A stretch of 64,000 nt of DNA from SG8-30 sp963715485 (GCA_963715485.1 OY970244.1:2604001-2668000), one strand, 5' to 3'. Shown: positions 1-10,862, counted from the first letter of the stretch. Made by a program: numbers and translations. The notes: generated by a model not told the origin, from the sequence alone.

Positions 1-171
1 CGCCTCGCCGTGAACCAGCGCTGTTCGGGAAGGCGCTCCGGAACCCAATCTTGCGGTCTCCTTCGAGGGCGCATGAGCGTAGCACAGCTACTCGCGGCCG
101 CGCGGTGGCATCGCCGTTGCGCTTGACCCATAATTCGCGACCTTTCCCGCTTACCCCCGGCTGACTGAACC

Positions 172-1839
<1,668 letters not shown>

Positions 1840-1872
1840 CCGCGCCCGAACCTCAGGTTTTACATAACACTA

Positions 1873-1900
1873 TTGTGTAACTATTTGATTGCGCTAGACT
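1873..1900 (+). promoter_or_regulatory. Candidate sigma70 promoter
   Basis: TTGTGT (1873-1878) and TAGACT (1895-1900) are separated by 16 bp inside a short A+T-rich patch that stands out from the GC-rich surroundings. The next start codon is at 1931. No experimental support; prediction by eye. Confidence 0.35.
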
Positions 1901-1930
1901 GAAGCTCAGGCTTGGATGCCGGGGACTGTC

Positions 1931-2641
1931 ATGGCGGTGATCATCGATTCCAGTGGCCGGCTGCACCACGACCAGGATCGCGGGCTGGCGCTGCTGTGCC
2001 CACATTGCAGTGTTCTGGCCCACATCACCCCGATCTCCGTCCCGGACTTCAACCAGGTCCAGCTGCACAAGCCGAGCCACGTGGGCATCGTCTACCGCTG
2101 CGAAGCCTGCAACGCGCCGATCTTCCTGAAGTTTCCGGTCAAGTTGTATGCAGGAAGCCGGATCGAACTGAGCCCGAGCTTCGTCGAACTAGAGCGCCCC
2201 AGGGAGAAATTCAGCTTCACCCACCTGCCGGAGGAAGCCGAGGCTCTGTTCAAGGAGGCTCTCGCGTGTTTCTCGACCGGCTGCTACGTCGCCTTCGCGG
2301 CGATGTGCCGGCGCACCGCGCAGTCAGCGTTTGCGGACCTCGGGGAAAACGCCAAGCTCGCGTTGTACGACCAGCTCAACGACGTGCGCCGCATGGCGGA
2401 AATCGAGGACCGCACCTTCGTCGTGGTGAAGCAGGTGATATTCGGCAGCGACAGCGACCCGAAACCCAACCTGCCCAGGCTCGACGCCTACCAGGCAGGA
2501 GTGCTGCTCGAAGTGATGAAGGACATGCTGTACCAGGCCTATGTCCGCCGCGGCCGCCTGCAACAGGCAATGATGGTGCGGCGGTACTTCGCCGAGGAGA
2601 CCGGCAACAAGGTCACGCCACTCGAAAAAGTACGCTCCTAG
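1931..2641 (+). CDS. Zinc-ribbon protein of unknown function, DUF4145-like
   Basis: A 236-residue protein when started at ATG 1931; an upstream in-frame ATG at 1916 is possible. The N-terminal part has two cysteine pairs, CPHC and CEAC about 45 residues apart, that look like a four-Cys zinc ribbon. A helical region follows, with an FxEAxxCFxxGxYxAxAxxCRR-type pattern reminiscent of DUF4145 proteins, which often occur alone or fused to nucleases. No signal peptide or membrane segment. It converges on purL with a 19-bp gap and has its own candidate promoter. Function not known; the DUF4145 link is a resemblance, not an identification. Confidence 0.7.
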   Translation: MAVIIDSSGRLHHDQDRGLALLCPHCSVLAHITPISVPDFNQVQLHKPSHVGIVYRCEACNAPIFLKFPVKLYAGSRIELSPSFVELERPREKFSFTHLPEEAEALFKEALACFSTGCYVAFAAMCRRTAQSAFADLGENAKLALYDQLNDVRRMAEIEDRTFVVVKQVIFGSDSDPKPNLPRLDAYQAGVLLEVMKDMLYQAYVRRGRLQQAMMVRRYFAEETGNKVTPLEKVRS

Positions 2642-2660
2642 CGCAACGCCGCTTCGGTGT

Positions 2661-5600
2661 TTAGCCCAGCCAGCGCCTGGCGTTCCGGAACATGCGCATC
2701 CAGCCCGTGTACTCGCCCGCCGCGCGCGGTCGCCAGGAATTCTGCACGCTGCGGAAAACGCGCTCCGGGTGCGGCATCGTGACGGTGACGCGTCCATCGC
2801 GCGTGGTCAGGCCCGCCAGGCCACCAGGCGAGCCGTTGGGGTTGGCCGGATAGTCTTCCGCGATCCGGCCGAGATTGTCCACGAATCGGATCACTGCCAG
2901 TCCGGCCGCGCTCTCGAGTCCATTGGCCGATGTGAATTCGGCACGTCCCTCGCCGTGCGACACCGCGATCGGCAACCGCGAGCCTGCCATCCCTTCGAAG
3001 AACAACGACGGTGACTCGCAGACCTCGACCAGCGACAGGCGCGCCTCGAACTGCTCTGAGCGATTGCGGACGAAACGTGGCCAGGCCGCGGCGCCAGGTA
3101 TCAGTTCCTTAAGGGCAGAAAGCATCTGACAGCCGTTGCATACACCCAGGGTGAACGAGGTCGGACGCTGGAACCATTCGGAAAATGCCTCCCGCGCACG
3201 CGAGTTGAACAGGATCGACTTGGCCCAGCCCTCGCCCGCGCCGAGCACGTCGCCGTAGCTGAACCCCCCGCAGGCTACGAGTCCATCGAAGTCGGTGAGC
3301 GCGACCCGTCCTTCCAGCAGGTCCGTCATGTGGACATCCACTGCGCTGAATCCGGCGCGATCGAGCGCCGCCGCCATCTCCAGCTGGCTGTTGACGCCCT
3401 GCTCACGCAACACCGCAATCCGTGGACGGGACCCCGTGACGATCAGCGGTGCCGCAACGTCTTCCTGCGGATCGAAGCACAGCTGCCATGACAATCCCGG
3501 ATCGGCCGGATCGACACGGGCTGCCTGTTCCTCGTCCGCGCACTCAGGATTGTCCCGCAGTCGCTGCATGCGCCAGCTCGTCTCCGACCAGGCAGCCCGG
3601 AGTTCGTCCATGCCGGCGTCGATCCAGGTCCTCCCGTTACCGCTGACGCGAAAACGACGAGCCTTCGTCTGGCGACCGACATGATGCACACAATCCCCGA
3701 GACCGTGGCGTGCGAAGACCGCGCGCGCATGAGCATCGAGTTCTGCCGTGACCTGGACCACGGCTCCCAGTTCCTCGCTGAACAAGCTCGCCGGCAGAGA
3801 CGCTACCTCTCCGAGGTCGAGCTCGACACCGGTATTGCCGGCGAACGCCATCTCGAGCGCCGTGATGGCCAGGCCGCCGTCTGAACGGTCGTGATAGGCG
3901 AGCAGGCAGTCATCGTCGGCCAGCTCACGTATGGCGGCGAAGAAGCCCTTGAGTCGCGCTGGTTCGTCGAGGTCAGGGGGCGTGTCGCCAAGGCGGCCAT
4001 GAACCTGCGCCAGGCAGGACCCACCCAGGCGGTTGCGGCCGGCCCCCAGGTCGACCAGAAGCAAGGTCCCGTCGACGCCGCTGCGCAACTCCGGCGTGAG
4101 GCTGCGGCGCACGTCGCCAACCGGGGCGAACGCCGAGATGATCAGCGACACCGGTGCGACCACCGCACGGTCTTCGGTCCCCTCGCGCCAGGCGGAACGC
4201 ATGGACAGCGAATCCTTGCCGACCGGGATCGCGATGCCGAGCTCCGGGCAGAGTTCTTCGCCGACGGTCCGCACCGTATCAAACAGCGACGCGTCCTCGC
4301 CGGGCTGGCCGCAAGCCGCCATCCAGTTAGCCGACAACCGTACGTCACCGAGGCTTCGTACGTCAGCCGCGGCGATGTTGGTGATGGCCTCGCCGATCGC
4401 CATGCGGCCCGATGCGGGACCGTCCAGCAAGGCCAGCGGCGTGCGCTCGCCCATCGCCATCGCCTCGCCCGCGTTACCCTTGAATCCCGACAGGGTGACC
4501 GCGGCATCAGCGACAGGAACCTGCCAGGGGCCCACCATCTGGTCGCGGCTGACGAGCCCGCCGACCGTCCTGTCGCCGATCGTCACCAGGAACGTCTTGT
4601 CCGCCACCGTGGGCAGCCTGAGCAGGCGCATAAGCGCCTCGGTCGGGTCGATGTCCGCCGCGTCGAAGCCATCGCCGCGCCGCGCCACCCGCCGCACGTC
4701 ACGGGTCATGCGCGGCGGCTTGCCCAGCAACAGGTCGATCGGCATGTCAACCGGGTCATTGCCATGCAATGGATCATGCACGTGCAGGATCGCGTCGTCG
4801 GTCGTGTGACCGATGACCGCGTAGGGGCAGCGTTCGCGCCGGCAAAGCGCCTCGAATAGCGGCATGTTGCCGGGGGCGATCACGAGTACGTAGCGCTCCT
4901 GCGCCTCGTTGCACCAGATCTCCAGCGGCGACATGCCCGGCTCGTCATTCGGCACGCTGCGCAAGTCAATGCGGCCGCCCCGATGGCTGTGCGCTATGGC
5001 TTCCGGCACCGCGTTGGAGAGGCCGCCAGCACCGACGTCATGAATCAGCAGGATCGGGTTGTCGTGCCCAAGCGCCGTGCAACGGTCGATTACCTCCTGT
5101 GCGCGACGCTGGATCTCGGGATTGCCACGCTGGACCGACGCGAAGTCGAGATCGGCTGAACTGGCGCCGCTGCCCACCGACGACGCCGCCCCACCACCCA
5201 GGCCGATGAGCATGGCCGGACCACCGAGTACGACGACACAGGCGTCGGCGGGAACGTCGCCCTTCTCCACGTGCTCGCGCCGCAGCGTGCCGAGTCCGCC
5301 GGCGATCATGATCGGCTTGTGGTAGCCGCGGATCATGCCACCCGGATCCGACGCGACGCGCTGCTCGAAACTGCGGAAGTAGCCAAGCACGTTCGGGCGG
5401 CCAAATTCGTTGTTGAAGGCGGCCGCGCCGATGGGTGCTTCAAGCATGATATCCAGCGCCGATGCAATCCGCGCCGGGCGCCCGTTGTCCGTTTCCCAGG
5501 GCTGCTCGCCGCCGGGAATGCGCAGGTTCGACACCGAGTAGCCGACCAGACCCGCCTTCGGCCTGCCGCCGCAGCCGGTCGCACCCTCATCACGGATCTC

Positions 5601-6545
5601 GCCGCCGGACCCGGTTGCGGCGCCGGGAAACGGCGAGATCGCGGTCGGATGATTGTGGGTCTCGACCTTGATGAGTATGTCCAGTGGCTCTTCGACGTAG
5701 CGGTACTCGCCACTCAGTGGGTCCGGCACGAAGCGTGCGCCGGCGGGGCCAGCCAACACCGCTGCGTTGTCCTTGTAGGCGGACAGCACACCCTCCGGAC
5801 TGTGCGCGTGCGTGTTGCGGATCATCGCGAACAGAGAATTCGGCTGGACGACCCCGTCCACGACCCAGTCGGCATTGAAGATCTTGTGCCGGCAGTGCTC
5901 GCTGTTGGCCTGGGCGAACATCATGATCTCGACATCGGTCGGGTCGCGGCGGAGCCGCACATAGGCATCGACCAGGTAGTCGATTTCGTCGTCCGACAGC
6001 GCGAGCCCCATCCTGGCGTTAGCGGACTCGAGCGCAGTGCGACCGCCTTCAGCGAGTGGAATGTGCTCCAGTGGACGGGACTCGTGGGCCGCGAACAATT
6101 GCGAAGCTTCTCCGGTCGAAAGCAACGGCGCCTCGGTCATGCGATCGTAAAGGGGCAGCGAAAGAGAGAGCAGCTCCGCATCCGACACTGCGGTCTCGAC
6201 ATCAATGTGGTAGGCGATGCCGCGCTCCATCCGCCGGACCTGGCCGAGTCCGCAGACGTGGGCGATGTCGGTGGCCTTGGACGACCAGGGAGAAATCGTG
6301 CCCGGTCGCGGCACCACGAGAACCAGTCGTCCGGTCGGTGCACCGGCATCGAGGCGGGGTCCGTACGTCAACAGGCCGCGGAGCACTTCGTACTGCTGCC
6401 GCTCGAGGGATGCCGACAGCTGCACGAGATGCAGGTAGCGGGCGGAGATCCCGCGAACCCGCGCGTCGCGGGCGCGGAGGGTCTCGAAAACCTTGTCTAG
6501 CCGGAACCGGGATAGCGCCGGGGCGCCGGTCAGTTCTAGGATCAT
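2661..6545 (-). CDS. purL: Phosphoribosylformylglycinamidine synthase (FGAM synthase)
   Basis: A 1294-residue single-chain PurL, almost exactly the length of the E. coli enzyme. It makes FGAM from FGAR, glutamine and ATP in purine synthesis. The order is N-terminal PurS-like part, linker helices (FAQANSEHCRHKIFNADW), two AIRS-type synthetase halves with the ATP-binding KVETHNHPTAISPFPGA motif, then a class I glutamine amidotransferase domain with the nucleophile in LGVCNGCQML and a C-terminal MPHPER histidine motif. It is preceded at 38 bp by a DUF1820 gene on the same strand, so the two may be cotranscribed. Confidence 0.97.
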   Translation of the reverse strand: MILELTGAPALSRFRLDKVFETLRARDARVRGISARYLHLVQLSASLERQQYEVLRGLLTYGPRLDAGAPTGRLVLVVPRPGTISPWSSKATDIAHVCGLGQVRRMERGIAYHIDVETAVSDAELLSLSLPLYDRMTEAPLLSTGEASQLFAAHESRPLEHIPLAEGGRTALESANARMGLALSDDEIDYLVDAYVRLRRDPTDVEIMMFAQANSEHCRHKIFNADWVVDGVVQPNSLFAMIRNTHAHSPEGVLSAYKDNAAVLAGPAGARFVPDPLSGEYRYVEEPLDILIKVETHNHPTAISPFPGAATGSGGEIRDEGATGCGGRPKAGLVGYSVSNLRIPGGEQPWETDNGRPARIASALDIMLEAPIGAAAFNNEFGRPNVLGYFRSFEQRVASDPGGMIRGYHKPIMIAGGLGTLRREHVEKGDVPADACVVVLGGPAMLIGLGGGAASSVGSGASSADLDFASVQRGNPEIQRRAQEVIDRCTALGHDNPILLIHDVGAGGLSNAVPEAIAHSHRGGRIDLRSVPNDEPGMSPLEIWCNEAQERYVLVIAPGNMPLFEALCRRERCPYAVIGHTTDDAILHVHDPLHGNDPVDMPIDLLLGKPPRMTRDVRRVARRGDGFDAADIDPTEALMRLLRLPTVADKTFLVTIGDRTVGGLVSRDQMVGPWQVPVADAAVTLSGFKGNAGEAMAMGERTPLALLDGPASGRMAIGEAITNIAAADVRSLGDVRLSANWMAACGQPGEDASLFDTVRTVGEELCPELGIAIPVGKDSLSMRSAWREGTEDRAVVAPVSLIISAFAPVGDVRRSLTPELRSGVDGTLLLVDLGAGRNRLGGSCLAQVHGRLGDTPPDLDEPARLKGFFAAIRELADDDCLLAYHDRSDGGLAITALEMAFAGNTGVELDLGEVASLPASLFSEELGAVVQVTAELDAHARAVFARHGLGDCVHHVGRQTKARRFRVSGNGRTWIDAGMDELRAAWSETSWRMQRLRDNPECADEEQAARVDPADPGLSWQLCFDPQEDVAAPLIVTGSRPRIAVLREQGVNSQLEMAAALDRAGFSAVDVHMTDLLEGRVALTDFDGLVACGGFSYGDVLGAGEGWAKSILFNSRAREAFSEWFQRPTSFTLGVCNGCQMLSALKELIPGAAAWPRFVRNRSEQFEARLSLVEVCESPSLFFEGMAGSRLPIAVSHGEGRAEFTSANGLESAAGLAVIRFVDNLGRIAEDYPANPNGSPGGLAGLTTRDGRVTVTMPHPERVFRSVQNSWRPRAAGEYTGWMRMFRNARRWLG

Positions 6546-6583
6546 TGCGTCAGGAACCGCTCCGCCGTCTCAACGCACGGCGC

Positions 6584-6925
6584 TCAGCGTTTTGGGCCGG
6601 GCTCGCCACCCGCTGGAAAAACCGGAATCGGGAACTGCGCTACGTTGCCACCCTCGTAGGCGCTGATCTTGCTGACACCCTGCTTGCGCACCTCGTCGAT
6701 CCTCAGGATCGAGTGTAGCGGTAGATAGGTACGATTCACGCCCGCAAACTCGGACTTGATCTTCTCCTCGGCCGGGTCAACCACCACGGTGCTGCGCTCG
6801 CCAAAGACCAGTTCCTCGACCTCGATGAAGCCAAACAGGTCCCCGTGGCTTACTTTCCGGGCATAAATCTCGTAGATCTTGCCCTGGTTGACGAACTGGA
6901 CCTTGAAAATGTGACTTGAAGCCAT
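6584..6925 (-). CDS. DUF1820 family protein
   Basis: A 113-residue protein opening MASSHIFKVQFVNQGKIYEI, the hallmark of the small DUF1820 family of gamma- and betaproteobacteria. It has no signal peptide, no cysteines and no membrane segment. The middle (residues 30-75) is acidic and rich in beta-type residues, and the tail is proline-rich. The biochemical role is unknown. It lies upstream of purL in the same direction. Confidence 0.85.
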   Translation of the reverse strand: MASSHIFKVQFVNQGKIYEIYARKVSHGDLFGFIEVEELVFGERSTVVVDPAEEKIKSEFAGVNRTYLPLHSILRIDEVRKQGVSKISAYEGGNVAQFPIPVFPAGGEPGPKR

Positions 6926-6962
6926 CTTGGCGAGGTGGGAGCACAGCTATGGTGAAGGCCTT

Positions 6963-6968
6963 ATTATA
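6963..6968 (-). promoter_or_regulatory. Candidate -10 box upstream of the DUF1820 gene
   Basis: A perfect TATAAT on the minus strand, 37 bp upstream of the ATG at 6925. No good -35 hexamer is visible at the expected distance, so only the -10 element is proposed. Confidence 0.35.
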
Positions 6969-7074
6969 GGCGCGTTCACGGGGCCGCGGGCCCTATTGGC
7001 GCTGCCAGGTCCGGGGCCCGGCCGCGTAGTGATCGCCGAACGGAGCATGACGGCGTTAGTGGGGAAGCGGGACG

Positions 7075-8274
7075 ATGGCTCTCAGGCTTAGCATCATGAG
7101 CGGCGATGTCGCTGACAGCGGCAACCGCAGCCGATGGGCTTTCGGTGTGAACGGGGGTCGGATCGGCCGTGCTCCCGATAACGACTGGATACTGGTCGAT
7201 CCCGAGCGGTTCGTGTCCGCCCACCACGCCGAGATCGAGCACCGGGCTGGCGAATGGTGGCTGTGCGATACGAGCACCAACGGCACCTTTGTCAACGGCA
7301 GCCCGCGACCGCTCGGCCGGGGCGGCAGGCATCGCATCGCCGATGGCGACCGCATTCGCATCGGCTCGCTCGAACTGGTTGCAGAGATCTCTGGCGGCAA
7401 CGATTTTCTGCCGGACGAGGACTTCGATCTGTCCGAAACGGCGTTGGACAGTTCTTTCGAGGTCAAGTCCCTGCTCTCCAACGAGGCACGCCCCGGCAAG
7501 GTCAGCCCGGCAGATGCCTATGGGCAGCCGCTGCCGAAGGCTCCGGCCGCCAGGGCGGAAGCCCGTGCGTCGGCCAAACAGAAACCCAAGGAGGCATCGC
7601 AGACCGCTGCATCCAGGCCCGCGTCCGCGGCGGAGCCACGCGCTGCCGCGCCGGCCGAGCGTGAGATCTGGCCTGGCCTGCTGGCGTTCTGCCAGGGCGC
7701 GGGCATCGATCCTTATTCGCTGCCGGCCGCCCAGCGCAACGATGTATTACGTGAGGCGGGACAGGCGCTGCGCGAGACAATGCTCGGCCTGATGGAACTG
7801 GCGCGATCACGGGCCGAGTTCACCCGCGAGGTTGGCATAACCGGCAGCCGCCGCCAGCGCGATGCGACGAGCCCGCTAATGCAGGTTCGCGCAGTCGAGG
7901 AGGCACTGACACAGCTGCTGACAGCAACCGGTCCCGACAACAGCCGCGCCGTCGACGAGGTAAGGTCGCAGTTTTCCAAGACACGGCATCACCAGCAGTC
8001 AATGCTCGTGGCATTGCGCGAAGCCCTGAACGCGATGCTCACCGGCCTTGACCCCGCGGAGCTGGAACAGCAATTCGGCGGCACCACCCGGGGGCCCGCC
8101 AATGCTGATGCGCATGCTCGCTACTGGTCGCTCTACCGGGAGCTGTACCGCTCGGTCGCCACAGCGGGCGACAGCGGCCTGCCCACGGTATTCCAGGAAG
8201 AATTCGCGCGCGCCTACCAGTCGCTCGCCGCGGTCGGGCTACGTGCGACGGCCAAGATAGAGGATTCAAATTGA
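7075..8274 (+). CDS. FHA-domain protein, TagH-like (type VI secretion-associated family)
   Basis: A 399-residue protein. Residues about 20-95 form a forkhead-associated domain with the conserved GRxxxND, SxxHAEI and NGTFVNG elements, so it probably binds phosphothreonine. An Ala/Pro/Lys-rich linker (about 140-200) leads to a C-terminal helical domain beginning GLLAFCQGAGID, which matches the VI_FHA domain of TagH proteins. In type VI clusters TagH works with the PpkA/PppA kinase-phosphatase pair. No other type VI, kinase or phosphatase gene is seen in this window, so this is an orphan or a non-secretion paralogue. Confidence 0.85.
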   Translation: MALRLSIMSGDVADSGNRSRWAFGVNGGRIGRAPDNDWILVDPERFVSAHHAEIEHRAGEWWLCDTSTNGTFVNGSPRPLGRGGRHRIADGDRIRIGSLELVAEISGGNDFLPDEDFDLSETALDSSFEVKSLLSNEARPGKVSPADAYGQPLPKAPAARAEARASAKQKPKEASQTAASRPASAAEPRAAAPAEREIWPGLLAFCQGAGIDPYSLPAAQRNDVLREAGQALRETMLGLMELARSRAEFTREVGITGSRRQRDATSPLMQVRAVEEALTQLLTATGPDNSRAVDEVRSQFSKTRHHQQSMLVALREALNAMLTGLDPAELEQQFGGTTRGPANADAHARYWSLYRELYRSVATAGDSGLPTVFQEEFARAYQSLAAVGLRATAKIEDSN

Positions 8275-8291
8275 GTGCAGCGTGGGGCACC

Positions 8292-8345
8292 GAAGGGCCC
8301 CGCTGGGGCCCTTCTTCCTTGACTGGCGGAGAGCGTGGGATTGCG
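8292..8345. repeat. Degenerate second copy of the tRNA-Ser terminator and 3' tail
   Basis: GAAGGGCCCC-GCT-GGGGCCCTTC (8292-8314) followed by TGACTGGCGGAGAG and GTGGGATT repeats, with a few changes, the terminator hairpin and tRNA 3' end found at 8474-8533. The rest of the tRNA is not recognisable in this copy. A short TTCGAAC stretch at about 8432 may be a further T-loop relic. It looks like a partial duplication or an excision/integration scar at the tRNA gene. Confidence 0.6.
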
Positions 8346-8470
8346 CGCCCTCCGGGCGCATCCCTCACCTCCCGGCTCGGAACCGCCATCGTTTCACGGC
8401 GCTGTCCTGCGCGGCCACTCCGCGGCCGCTGTTCGAACCCCAGCAGGTTCGTCCACGCTCCCTCACCGGT

Positions 8471-8507
8471 CAATGAAAAGGGGCCCCGCTGGGGCCCCTT
8501 TTCATTG
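8471..8507 (-). terminator. Rho-independent terminator of tRNA-Ser
   Basis: A perfect 17-bp inverted repeat (arms 8471-8487 and 8491-8507) with a GCT loop. On the minus strand the second arm is GC-rich and then runs into TTTTC. It lies directly 3' of the tRNA. Confidence 0.85.
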
Positions 8508-8509
8508 AC

Positions 8510-8601
8510 TGGCGGAGAGGGTGGGATTCGAACCCACGTGGGGCGTAATGCCCCCAACCGATTTCGAGTCGGTGCCGTTGTGACCGCTTCGGTACCTCTC
8601 C
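8510..8601 (-). tRNA. tRNA-Ser (anticodon CGA)
   Basis: On the minus strand the acceptor stem GGAGAGG pairs with CCTCTCC, followed by discriminator G and an encoded CCA (8510-8512). The anticodon loop is CTCGAAA, so the anticodon is CGA, reading UCG. A long variable arm (GGGGGCATTACGCCCC) is as expected for a class II serine tRNA, and the T loop is TTCGAAT. Length 92 nt. Confidence 0.96.
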
Positions 8602-8658
8602 TGGAATGGTTGCCGACAGGCCCAACCTGAGCCTTCGCGGGCGCGGTATTCTACACGA

Positions 8659-10101
8659 ATGCGGTTCCAACTGGCGCAGCTTCGACCCCAGCTGACCGAA
8701 GTCCGCCGTCCCATCAGGGCCGCAGGGATTGTCGTGGCCGGACTGCTGGCGGGAACCTGTTCCCAGCCGCCCAGCGTGCTCGAGCAGATCCGCGATGCGG
8801 GCCGGCTCGAGGTCGTCACTCGCAACAGCCCTACAGCCTACTACCTCGGGATCGAGGGACCGGAGGGCCCCGAATACGAGCTGGCCAGCGGATTTGCCCA
8901 ATGGCTCGGCGTCGAGGCATCTTTCAGCATCGCGCCGTCAGGCGCCGAGGCCCTGCACGAGGTCATCCACAACCGTGCACAGCTTGCGGCTGCCGGCATC
9001 GTGGTGTCAGAGGAGCGCCGCTCGCTGTTGTCCTTCGGACCGGTCTACCAGACCATCAAGCAGCATATCGTCTACAGGAAGCAGGAAGGCGCGCCGGCCA
9101 AGGCCACCGACTTGCTTGGCAAGCGAATCGAGGTGATTGCAGGCTCGACTCACGCCCGAGCGCTCGCGACATTGGCTATCGAGGTTCCCGGACTCGCGTA
9201 CTCGGAAATTCCGGACGTAGACCAGCTCGATCTTCTCGCGCGCGTGTCGAGCGGCGACATCGACTACACCGTCGCCGACTCGTCCGAGTTCTCGCTCGGC
9301 CGGGTCCTGCATCCCGACCTGCGCGCGGCTTTCGAACTCGCTCAGTCCGAGTCTGTCGCCTGGGCCTACAGCCTGCGGGACGACTCGCTCGCGCCATTGG
9401 TACGCCAGTACTTCACTGCACTCGAGCGGGACGGGACACTGGCCTCGATCCTCGAACGCTATTATTCGGCAGCCGACCGTTTCGACTACCTCGACTCGCT
9501 CAATTTCCTGCGTCGCGTGCAGTCGAGCCTTCCACAGCTGCGTCCGTTCTTCGAGGAGGCCGCGCGGGAAAGCAGCTTCGACTGGCGGCTGCTCGCTGCC
9601 ATCGGTTACCAGGAGTCGAAGTTCGATGCCACCGCCACCTCGCCTACCGGAGTCCGGGGCGTGATGATGTTGACCGAGGACACCGCGGCACGGGTTGGCA
9701 TCGACGATCGGCTCGACCCACGCTCAAGCATCCTGGGTGGCGCACGTTACCTGGATGAGGTTCGCGGAAAGATACCTGAGCGGATTCGGGAACCGGACCG
9801 TACCTGGCTGGCGCTGGCTGCCTATAACATCGGCTTCGGGCACCTCGAGGACGCACGCATCCTGACTCAGCGTCACGGTGGCGACGCGGATTCGTGGAAC
9901 GATGTGCGCAAGTACCTGCCTCTCCTTGCCCAGGAACGCTGGTACATGCAGGCGCGCTTTGGCTATGCGCGCGGCTGGGAGCCGGTTCTGTTCGTCGACA
10001 ACATCAGCAACTACCGCGATGTGCTGGTGTGGATGACCGGTGACCCGGCCAATGAACTACGGCTGGTCGGCGCACGGCAGGCCGGTGATCCGGCCGACTG
10101 A
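8659..10101 (+). CDS. mltF: Membrane-bound lytic murein transglycosylase F
   Basis: A 480-residue protein. After a hydrophobic signal region (residues about 22-35, ending near Cys36 in a poor lipobox, LAGTC) comes a periplasmic solute-binding-type domain (SBP_bac_3, about 45-285) and then a family 1 SLT domain. The catalytic glutamate is Glu319 in GYQESKF, followed by GVMMLTEDTA and AAYNIGFGHLEDA. The enzyme cleaves peptidoglycan strands to 1,6-anhydro products, with the N-terminal domain sensing muropeptides. MltF fits the size and domain order. The exact start is uncertain. It converges on tadA. Confidence 0.93.
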   Translation: MRFQLAQLRPQLTEVRRPIRAAGIVVAGLLAGTCSQPPSVLEQIRDAGRLEVVTRNSPTAYYLGIEGPEGPEYELASGFAQWLGVEASFSIAPSGAEALHEVIHNRAQLAAAGIVVSEERRSLLSFGPVYQTIKQHIVYRKQEGAPAKATDLLGKRIEVIAGSTHARALATLAIEVPGLAYSEIPDVDQLDLLARVSSGDIDYTVADSSEFSLGRVLHPDLRAAFELAQSESVAWAYSLRDDSLAPLVRQYFTALERDGTLASILERYYSAADRFDYLDSLNFLRRVQSSLPQLRPFFEEAARESSFDWRLLAAIGYQESKFDATATSPTGVRGVMMLTEDTAARVGIDDRLDPRSSILGGARYLDEVRGKIPERIREPDRTWLALAAYNIGFGHLEDARILTQRHGGDADSWNDVRKYLPLLAQERWYMQARFGYARGWEPVLFVDNISNYRDVLVWMTGDPANELRLVGARQAGDPAD

Positions 10102-10128
10102 CCCGGCCGGCTTGCCATTCCGACTGCC

Positions 10129-10620
10129 TCAGCGACGGGATTCGAAGAACTGCCTGAGGATCGCACCACATTCGTCGGCCAGCACGCCGCCGAAAACATC
10201 CACGTGGTGATTCATGGCCCGGGCTGTGACCAGGTTGAATGCGCTGCCAGCTGCACCCTGGCGCGGGTCCCAGGCGCCGAACACCAGCCGGGCAACCCGG
10301 GCGTGGACCAGCGCCGCGGCGCACATTGGGCAGGGCTCCAGCGTCACATACAGGGTAGTGCTGAGGAGCCGATATTCGCCGAGCGATGCGGCGGCCACAC
10401 GCAGCGCCAGGACCTCCGCATGCGCGGTCGGATCCTTGAGCGTAATCGGCTGGTTGAAGCCCTCGCCAATCACTCGATCGCCGAGCACGACCAGCGCACC
10501 GACGGGCACCTCACCCAGGGCCTGCGCCTTGCGGGCCAGATCGAGCGCGTGGCGCATGAATTCGGTATCGGCAATCACGCCAGGAACCGGGACTATTCCC
10601 ACTCGATTATCAATAAGCAA
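10129..10620 (-). CDS. tadA: tRNA-specific adenosine deaminase
   Basis: A 163-residue cytidine-deaminase-fold enzyme that converts A34 to inosine in tRNA-Arg(ACG). The zinc site is visible as HAEV and PCPMC, and GEGFNQPI and DPTAHAEVLAL match TadA. The true start may be internal: family proteins usually begin just before the FMRHALDLARKA segment, so about 20 residues may be untranslated. The DNA upstream of the start becomes abruptly A+T-rich, marking the edge of the island that follows. Confidence 0.93.
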   Translation of the reverse strand: MLIDNRVGIVPVPGVIADTEFMRHALDLARKAQALGEVPVGALVVLGDRVIGEGFNQPITLKDPTAHAEVLALRVAAASLGEYRLLSTTLYVTLEPCPMCAAALVHARVARLVFGAWDPRQGAAGSAFNLVTARAMNHHVDVFGGVLADECGAILRQFFESRR

Positions 10621-10745
10621 TTTTTATCTTTTATTATCAATGGCTTATTTTCCCGCCAATCGGTAATACCATGAAAAATACCATGCTCAGAAAACCCTTC
10701 AACATACTCGAAAAAATTGCAGACTGAGCACCGCCAGGCCGCACT

Positions 10746-10862
10746 CTAAGCCACCTTCCGGGCTTTGACTTCCAGGTGTATGCCCTCCTGCTCCTGCAGA
10801 TAACGGATCACCGCGAACAGGTTGCTCGCCTGGGGATTTCCTTTAGGCACGAACATACGCAT
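10746..10862 (-). CDS. Small hypothetical protein or gene remnant
   Basis: A 38-codon frame starting MRMFVPKGNPQASNLFAVIR with ordinary coding composition. Its ATG overlaps the end of another open frame, as in a translationally coupled pair. The family is not recognised. It may be the tail of a truncated operon or toxin-antitoxin-like pair; that is a guess. Confidence 0.3.
   Translation of the reverse strand: MRMFVPKGNPQASNLFAVIRYLQEQEGIHLEVKARKVA

Noticed and set aside
1..171. Possible gene end or RNA gene at the window start
   Set aside because: No coding frame with family similarity and no tRNA or rRNA fold found in the 171 bases before ettA; a TTGACC at 123 lacks a matching -10 at the right distance.
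8271..8630. A plus-strand open frame of about 119 codons
   Set aside because: It is made of the duplicated terminator, the repeat and the antisense of tRNA-Ser; repeated hairpin DNA rather than a protein.
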